In this document: positions 59,381-64,000 of the stretch, one piece after another
Position numbering within the stretch: the first letter of the stretch is position 1
Layout of the letters: each line of letters opens with the position of its first letter
DNA from: JABCYV01 sp963696025
Lineage (GTDB): Bacteria; Acidobacteriota; Terriglobia; Terriglobales; Acidobacteriaceae
DNA length: 64,000 nt
Direction of reading: 5' to 3'
Assembly: GCA_963696025.1 (NCBI GenBank)
Contig: CAVOII010000009.1
Span: 248,001-312,000 of the forward strand
The notes under the pieces: model-generated
Seen by the model: the letters and a program-made list of their open reading frames with translations, nothing else
Told to the model about the DNA's origin: nothing
The model's database searches: none
Made by a program: the position numbers and the translations under genes

Positions 59381-61825
59381 TTATTGCACCGTGACCACTA
59401 CGTTGCTGGTGTGGGTCAGACTTCCGCTTGTAGCCGTCACCGCAATGGTGTAGGTGCCAGCCGGTGTGCCTGGGTTCGAGCTATGGGAACTGCCGCCTCC
59501 ACCGCAACTGATTCCCGCGGCCACGAGGGTCAGGAACAAGATTCCCAACAGACCGCTCCAGCGTTTCCGGCGAGATGGCACACCCATTACGAAGAAACCA
59601 GCCAGCAAGGCTCCGCCGCTAGCTGCGAACCATCCGATCCCAGGACGGCCCTGCGGAGAAACCTTCGCAAGCGCGCTCGGAGCGCTCGTGGCAACACTTA
59701 GGCTGGCTGTGGCGCTGGAGCCGTTGACCGACACGGAAGACGCGCTGAGCGAGCAGGTAATCTCAGCCGTCGTCGAACAGGGAGCAAAGGAGAGATTAAC
59801 CGTCCCACTAAAGCCGTTCATTGCGGTGACAGTAATAGTCGATGCGCCCGACTGTCCCGGAGAGGAAAGGTTGACCGCAGTGCTTCCGACTGCGAAGTCG
59901 TGGGAAGCTGAGAAGCTTGGCCAGGAGCGAACCAGATTGTTTCCATCCACCGAGCCCAATCCGGTTACCAGATCGTAGCCGACAGCGGCGGTGTAGCCGA
60001 TGCAAGGTACTGAACATCCCGCAGGCGTTGTACTTGGGCAATTTGGACTACCGGCGGTGCAGGGGACTTGGTTGTTGCCCTTGGTGATGTCGTGGAACGC
60101 GCTCCCCAAGGTGGTATACAGCGTCGGATTAACGTTGCCTAATCCCTTGGATTGGGTCGCCTGGTTAAGAATCGCCAAGATACCGGCAAAGGTCGGAGCA
60201 CCCGCGGAAGTCCCTCCCACGGCATCCAAATTAGAGTTGCTGTCCCGGAATCCGTTGGTACAGGGGTGCGGGTCGGTCGATACGGCGGGAGGCGAGCAGA
60301 ATAAGTAAGAATCATGAAAGTTGGAGGCGTTCAGCGCAACATCGGGCACGTCACGCGCACCGTCACTCGGCGTCTTAGTTGTTTGCCAACTGGGCTTGGT
60401 AAAGATCGCGCTCTTGCCGCCGCCGGTAGCTGCTAATGTTCCAGACTCGGTAGTATCGTTCCAACCCATCTCCGGGATGTAGCTGAGGGCAGACCCCATG
60501 TCGGTGTTATTGCCGGCATTCCAATAGGGGGTAGTTACCGGGGGAATGCCACCCCCGAGATCGCCCATGAACTCGCTTCCACCCACGCCGGTAACCTCGG
60601 GGATGCTCGCGGGCGCGTCCACCGCTAGGCCCAGACTAGCGACTGCAGGAGTGGTCTGAAGGTCACCGTCGCAATCGGCTGCGCCAGCGTCGCCGGCCGG
60701 AGAAGTAATAGTTTGACCCTGGGAGTTCGCTTGCTGCACTGATACCCGTGTCGCCTGGGCATTCGCTGTTCCCATGTCGGCCTCACAAAGCCCGAAGCTG
60801 TTGCTGACGATTGGCGCGACCTTGTTGTCGATGGCAAATGTTAATGCATCAAACGCGCCGCCATTAGCGTTTGGGCCGACAAGGACAAAAACGATATTTG
60901 CGCCTTTTGCGACCGCGCCGGACCACTCGAGGTCAAGGTCTGCCTCCATTTCGTCGCCATTGTGTGTCGGAGTTCCGGTGCCGGCCACGGTGATGATTTG
61001 GGGTTCGTTCGCGGGCAAGCCCGAAAGACTACGAAAAGTATCGATGTCGCTCAGGGTGACCGCGCTGTCCCCCACCACGGCGATCGTCTGACCGGTACCA
61101 TCGAATCCAGAGGCGTAGAGCGCCTTCAGGTCATAAATGGTGGCAAAGTCATCGGGCACGAGGAAGTGGTTTCCCGAAATGCTAGAAGTAAAGCGAGCAT
61201 CGACTCTCCGTGCTCTTGGCTTAGGACGGAAGTCGTTCAGATTGCCGACGCTCGAAACGGTGTCAGCTATAGCCGCCGGAACAGAAAGTTCTGTGGCATT
61301 CGCGAAGTGGGACTCGCCATCGAGCTGATAGCGATGGATCTCGGTGCGGAAAGTTTCTTCGATCTGAGAGACGGTGCCGGAGAAGAAGACGCGATTACGG
61401 CCGCGCGCGGTCTCATTGACGGTCAGACCCTTCGACTGCAGCCAGGCGGAGACTTTGGCCAGGTCGTTCTGGGTCATGCCGAAGCGATCGGCGTACTGCT
61501 CCGCAGTCAGCCATTTGTGATAATTCGAGGATGTGCGGTCCTGTTGTTGCGCAAGCAGCGTTTCGAGAGCATTCTGCTGGGCAGGCGACGGTTTGAATAC
61601 AACGGCGGCGCGATTGATTTTCATGCTGCCATCAGCCCGTCCCTGATCAAACTCGGGTCTGGCAAGACCATGCACGTTCCCTGGAAGAATGGACATCTGA
61701 CCATCGTCAATGGGACCGCGCACGCGATCCTGGGCAATGGTTTGTGCAAAAGAAGCCGCCGCCGCGCTCAGCAACAAGAAGATCGCGACACACTTGGGGA
61801 AGAAGACCACTGAGGTCCTTGCCAT
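59381..61825 (-). CDS. S53 (sedolisin/pro-kumamolisin) secreted peptidase
   Basis: About 814 residues from ATG 61825, with AGGAGAGGG upstream and a signal peptide (about 8-28, ending SFAQ). A pro-kumamolisin activation domain (about 45-190) precedes the S53 catalytic domain (about 225-620). The catalytic residues are Glu294 and Asp298 in EADLD and Ser540 in GGTSAGAP, with the oxyanion Asp in the family's expected place. The C-terminal part holds an Ig-like beta domain (STITVTAMNGFSGTVNLSF), two hydrophobic segments (GGALLAGFFVMGV; LLGILFLTLVAAGISC) and a Gly-rich beta tail. S53 enzymes are acid-active endopeptidases, fitting an acidophilic soil bacterium. Confidence 0.94.
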   Translation of the reverse strand: MARTSVVFFPKCVAIFLLLSAAAASFAQTIAQDRVRGPIDDGQMSILPGNVHGLARPEFDQGRADGSMKINRAAVVFKPSPAQQNALETLLAQQQDRTSSNYHKWLTAEQYADRFGMTQNDLAKVSAWLQSKGLTVNETARGRNRVFFSGTVSQIEETFRTEIHRYQLDGESHFANATELSVPAAIADTVSSVGNLNDFRPKPRARRVDARFTSSISGNHFLVPDDFATIYDLKALYASGFDGTGQTIAVVGDSAVTLSDIDTFRSLSGLPANEPQIITVAGTGTPTHNGDEMEADLDLEWSGAVAKGANIVFVLVGPNANGGAFDALTFAIDNKVAPIVSNSFGLCEADMGTANAQATRVSVQQANSQGQTITSPAGDAGAADCDGDLQTTPAVASLGLAVDAPASIPEVTGVGGSEFMGDLGGGIPPVTTPYWNAGNNTDMGSALSYIPEMGWNDTTESGTLAATGGGKSAIFTKPSWQTTKTPSDGARDVPDVALNASNFHDSYLFCSPPAVSTDPHPCTNGFRDSNSNLDAVGGTSAGAPTFAGILAILNQATQSKGLGNVNPTLYTTLGSAFHDITKGNNQVPCTAGSPNCPSTTPAGCSVPCIGYTAAVGYDLVTGLGSVDGNNLVRSWPSFSASHDFAVGSTAVNLSSPGQSGASTITVTAMNGFSGTVNLSFAPCSTTAEITCSLSASSVSVNGSSATASLSVATSAPSALAKVSPQGRPGIGWFAASGGALLAGFFVMGVPSRRKRWSGLLGILFLTLVAAGISCGGGGSSHSSNPGTPAGTYTIAVTATSGSLTHTSNVVVTVQ

Positions 61826-62215
61826 CACCCTCTCCTGTATTTTGGCTACACCGTGCCCGCTGAATCCCGCCCGTTTGAAGTATGGATTCAGACTATGGGT
61901 TTTAGGATGCTCGCGCGGCATCCGCCTGTCGTAAAGAATATGTCTTAAAGAATGCCATCAGGCGATTTGTTTGGTCACCACACGAAAGGCCATCAACCGA
62001 GGGACTGCGGCGACGATCAAGCTGGAAATCGGAGCAAGAAGGTTTGTTGATCCGCGGAAGATTTTGACGCTGATACGAAACTTGACAAATCGGGGGTGCG
62101 AGTCGTTCGATTCCTTCGACACACAAGGTCGGTTACTTCCGTCACGCCGCGAGGCCAATCCGAAATCCCGGGCTCTGCGAGGGACCCTCGCCCACAACCA
62201 ACTTGGGAATCTGAG
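61826..62215. other. Spacer between the S53 gene and tRNA-Val
   Basis: 390 bp, no convincing gene. Overlapping short frames on both strands lack ribosome-binding sites and show no recognisable domain. It is expected to hold the S53 promoter. Confidence 0.45.
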
Positions 62216-62290
62216 TGGTGGGCGCTATAGGATTCGAACCTATGACTTCCACCGTGTGAAGATGGCACTCTACCGCTGAGTTAAGCGCCC
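62216..62290 (-). tRNA. tRNA-Val (anticodon CAC)
   Basis: Cloverleaf on the minus strand: acceptor GGGCGCT/AGCGCCC, D-arm ACTCAGCGGTAGAGT, anticodon stem CCATC/GGTGG with loop TTCACAC (anticodon CAC), T-arm CATAGGTTCGAATCCTATA, and an encoded ACCA end. Confidence 0.95.
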
Positions 62291-62421
62291 ACTCGTTTTA
62301 TCACAGCAGCAGCCGCTATATTGTAGCAAACGAAAGCATTTTCACCTGCCCCGGAGCGTGATAGCCTAATCTTCCGCCGCGCTCCCTGAGCGTCCTCGCG
62401 CCGGCGGGCTGAGACCTCCGG

Positions 62422-63204
62422 ATGGCGAACGACCCACGACCCAGCAAAACGCCCCTATTGCCCTCGGTCAAAGGGACTTCCGAACCTACTCCGGAGCCAT
62501 CGGAGGCGCAACTTTCGCCCCCGGAGGGGGTTGAATCAGATGTGAGCAGTATAGCCATCGATCGCGGGTTGCTCGCGATAGGGGGTGCGCCCTCGCGGCA
62601 ACAAGTTGGGGCGGAGGCCACTGTGCCCAGCGAGGGGCTGAGCGACGCTGATGTGATGCTCCGAGCCAAGGCTGGGGACGAAACTGCATTCGATTATCTG
62701 GTGCAAAAATATCGCCGACCCATGCTGAACTTTATGTACCGCATGGCGCACAATGCCGCGGTTGCGGAGGACCTGGCGCAGGAAGTTTTTCTGCGGGTCT
62801 ATCGCTCGCGCGAAAGTTATGAAGCCAGTGCTAAGTTCACGACTTGGTTGTATCGCATCGCAACTAACCTGGCGGTGAACCATGCACGCGACACGCGCCA
62901 CGAGCGTCCAGAAAAGATGGTCAGCCTGGACGAGCCGGACGAGGACAGCGGCCGCAGGTTGGATGTGGCAGATGCGGCTTTGAGCGCCGAGGATATGCTG
63001 GTGCGGAAGGAACGCCTGGCCGCCATCCGCCAGCGCGTGCAGGGATTACCAGAACGGCAAAGGATTGCTGTGGTGATGCACAAGTACCAGCAGATGGACT
63101 ATCGGGAGATTGCTGAAGTTTTGAAGCTGAGCGAGTCAGCTACGAAGTCATTATTGTTTCGCGCGTACGAGACTCTGCGCGAGCAGTTAAGAGAGTTTAT
63201 TTAA
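62422..63204 (+). CDS. ECF-type RNA polymerase sigma factor (RpoE-like)
   Basis: 260 residues. A disordered ~75-residue extension (Pro/Glu/Ser-rich) precedes sigma region 2 (about 85-150: DETAFDYLVQKYRRPMLNFMYRMAHNAAVAEDLAQEVFLRVYRSRESY, then FTTWLYRIATNLAVNH) and region 4 (about 195-255: LPERQRIAVVMHKYQQMDYREIAEVLKLSESATKSLLFRAYETLR). It is a standard group IV sigma with an unusually long N-terminus. It is followed after 34 bp by a zinc-finger anti-sigma gene, its probable inhibitor. Confidence 0.95.
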   Translation: MANDPRPSKTPLLPSVKGTSEPTPEPSEAQLSPPEGVESDVSSIAIDRGLLAIGGAPSRQQVGAEATVPSEGLSDADVMLRAKAGDETAFDYLVQKYRRPMLNFMYRMAHNAAVAEDLAQEVFLRVYRSRESYEASAKFTTWLYRIATNLAVNHARDTRHERPEKMVSLDEPDEDSGRRLDVADAALSAEDMLVRKERLAAIRQRVQGLPERQRIAVVMHKYQQMDYREIAEVLKLSESATKSLLFRAYETLREQLREFI

Positions 63205-63238
63205 CGGAGAGAACGGTTTGTCTACGAGGAAAGAAGTC

Positions 63239-63724
63239 ATGAAGTGCAATGAAATTCGCGAACTGATGCCGGACCTGGCTTCCGGACTAAGCGCGGTCAC
63301 GCCCGAAGTGAACGAACATGTGAGTGCTTGCGTGGAGTGCGCGGGGAAGCTGGAAGATTTTCGCCAGACCATGGCGTTGCTGGATGAGTGGCAGGCGCCA
63401 GAGCCCTCGCCATATTTTGACGTGCGCCTGAAGGCTCGTTTGCGCGAGGAAGCGGCGAAACCAGCCCGCGCCTGGCTGCACTGGCTGCCCCGGCCGGCGC
63501 TGGCCGTATCACTGGCGTTGGCGATGGTGGTAGGCGTCTCTCTTATCCAAAGAGGCGGCTTGCATCCGCCCGTGACTTCTAACGGTCCTATTGTCGATAT
63601 TGTGCCGACGCCGGGCACTGCAGTAGGCGACTTGCAAGCTTTGGATAAGAACCACGATATCTATGCGGATTTCGATCTGCTGGATGATCTGGAAGTGCAG
63701 CAGGACGTGAACGCGAATCCGTAA
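63239..63724 (+). CDS. Membrane-bound zinc-finger anti-sigma factor
   Basis: About 161 residues from ATG 63239 (GAGGAAAG just upstream). The N-terminal ZAS domain has the HxxxCxxC motif (EVNEHVSACVECAGKLEDF) after KCNEIRELMPDLASGLS. One transmembrane helix follows (about 85-101: ALAVSLALAMVVGVSLI), then a short periplasmic tail rich in Asp (DIYADFDLLDDLEVQQD). It would hold the adjacent ECF sigma at the membrane until a redox or envelope signal releases it. Next gene: DUF3106-like. Confidence 0.92.
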   Translation: MKCNEIRELMPDLASGLSAVTPEVNEHVSACVECAGKLEDFRQTMALLDEWQAPEPSPYFDVRLKARLREEAAKPARAWLHWLPRPALAVSLALAMVVGVSLIQRGGLHPPVTSNGPIVDIVPTPGTAVGDLQALDKNHDIYADFDLLDDLEVQQDVNANP

Positions 63725-63763
63725 GCAAGCAGTAGCGGGAAAATGGGGGACAGGGTGTTCGGC

Positions 63764-64000
63764 ATGAAGACTATGACATTAGGGATGGCGATCGCCAGCC
63801 TCGCGCTGGTGTTCGCAATCTCGCCGTGCCTCGCCCAGAACCACCGCAACGACAGTCGGCCGCCGCAGCATCCGGTACAACACGCAGCCCCTGTACCGCG
63901 GCCGGTTCAGCACCCGGCGCCGGCACAGCACCCTGTGCCCCGGCCCCCCCAGCAAGGGCATCACGCAGGCCAGTGGCTTAACCAACAGCGGAACCTTCCG
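63764..64000 (+). CDS. DUF3106-like secreted protein (cut by window end)
   Basis: The first 79 codons only. Signal peptide MKTMTLGMAIASLALVFAIS...CLAQ, then a Pro/Gln/His-rich stretch and HHAGQWLNQQRNLP, which matches the beginning of DUF3106 domains (GxWLxxxxxLP). In acidobacteria this gene commonly follows the ECF sigma/anti-sigma pair, as here. Function unknown. Confidence 0.75.
   Translation, partial: MKTMTLGMAIASLALVFAISPCLAQNHRNDSRPPQHPVQHAAPVPRPVQHPAPAQHPVPRPPQQGHHAGQWLNQQRNLP

Overview
The window looks like a chromosomal segment of an acidobacterium (Acidobacteriota, Terriglobia/Koribacter-like), inferred from gene content alone. It carries an Oar-type TonB-dependent receptor with a carboxypeptidase-regulatory domain, a GWxTD protein, a CRTAC1/ASPIC-UnbV protein, an S53 peptidase with a C-terminal membrane anchor, an ECF sigma/anti-sigma/DUF3106 trio, and lptD, which implies an LPS outer membrane.

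Layout. 0.16-4.5 kb: a secreted subtilase, then a tight methyltransferase, polyprenyl-phosphate glycosyltransferase, methyltransferase cluster. 4.6-7.8 kb: lptD and a GNAT acetyltransferase. 7.9-19.7 kb: two paralogous secreted six-hairpin glycosidase-like genes bracketing a TonB receptor, a TPR protein and a CRTAC1 protein, probably a glycan-use locus. 19.75-30.4 kb: an RND efflux operon (outer-membrane factor, pump, adaptor) headed by a sigma-like protein and a STAS protein, beside a GAF-GAF-AAA+-Fis sigma54 activator. Three copies of one dyad (TTTCGACA-NN-TGTCGA) lie in the two spacers flanking the activator. Candidate -24/-12 promoters lie 80-110 bp downstream of two of these copies, so the region reads as a small sigma54 regulon. 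30.6-34.2 kb: a TetR regulator with two matching operators, a muconolactone-isomerase-like gene, a membrane-protein gene cut short next to an IS3-family element, and a beta-barrel gene carrying a nonsense codon.

34.5-42.85 kb is a mobilizable island next to tRNA-Lys: hipBA toxin-antitoxin with twin operators, a 140-bp near-perfect concentric palindrome, a MobF relaxase/helicase, two small mobilization genes, a possible oriT, an unknown ribbon-helix-helix-like protein, an excisionase-like HTH protein and a tyrosine integrase. No T4SS or coupling protein is visible, so it resembles an IME rather than a full ICE.

43-64 kb is ordinary acidobacterial backbone: PilZ, GWxTD and carboxypeptidase-regulatory proteins, a MacA-like adaptor and MacB-like ATPase without a permease, a frameshifted PQQ-like propeller gene, a transpeptidase, a HIT protein, a disordered-tail receiver-like protein, an EAL-HDOD gene broken by about three indels, the S53 peptidase, tRNA-Val, and the ECF sigma/anti-sigma pair followed by a DUF3106-like gene cut off by the window end. 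Several genes carry single indels or stops; whether these are real pseudogenes or assembly errors cannot be decided from sequence alone.
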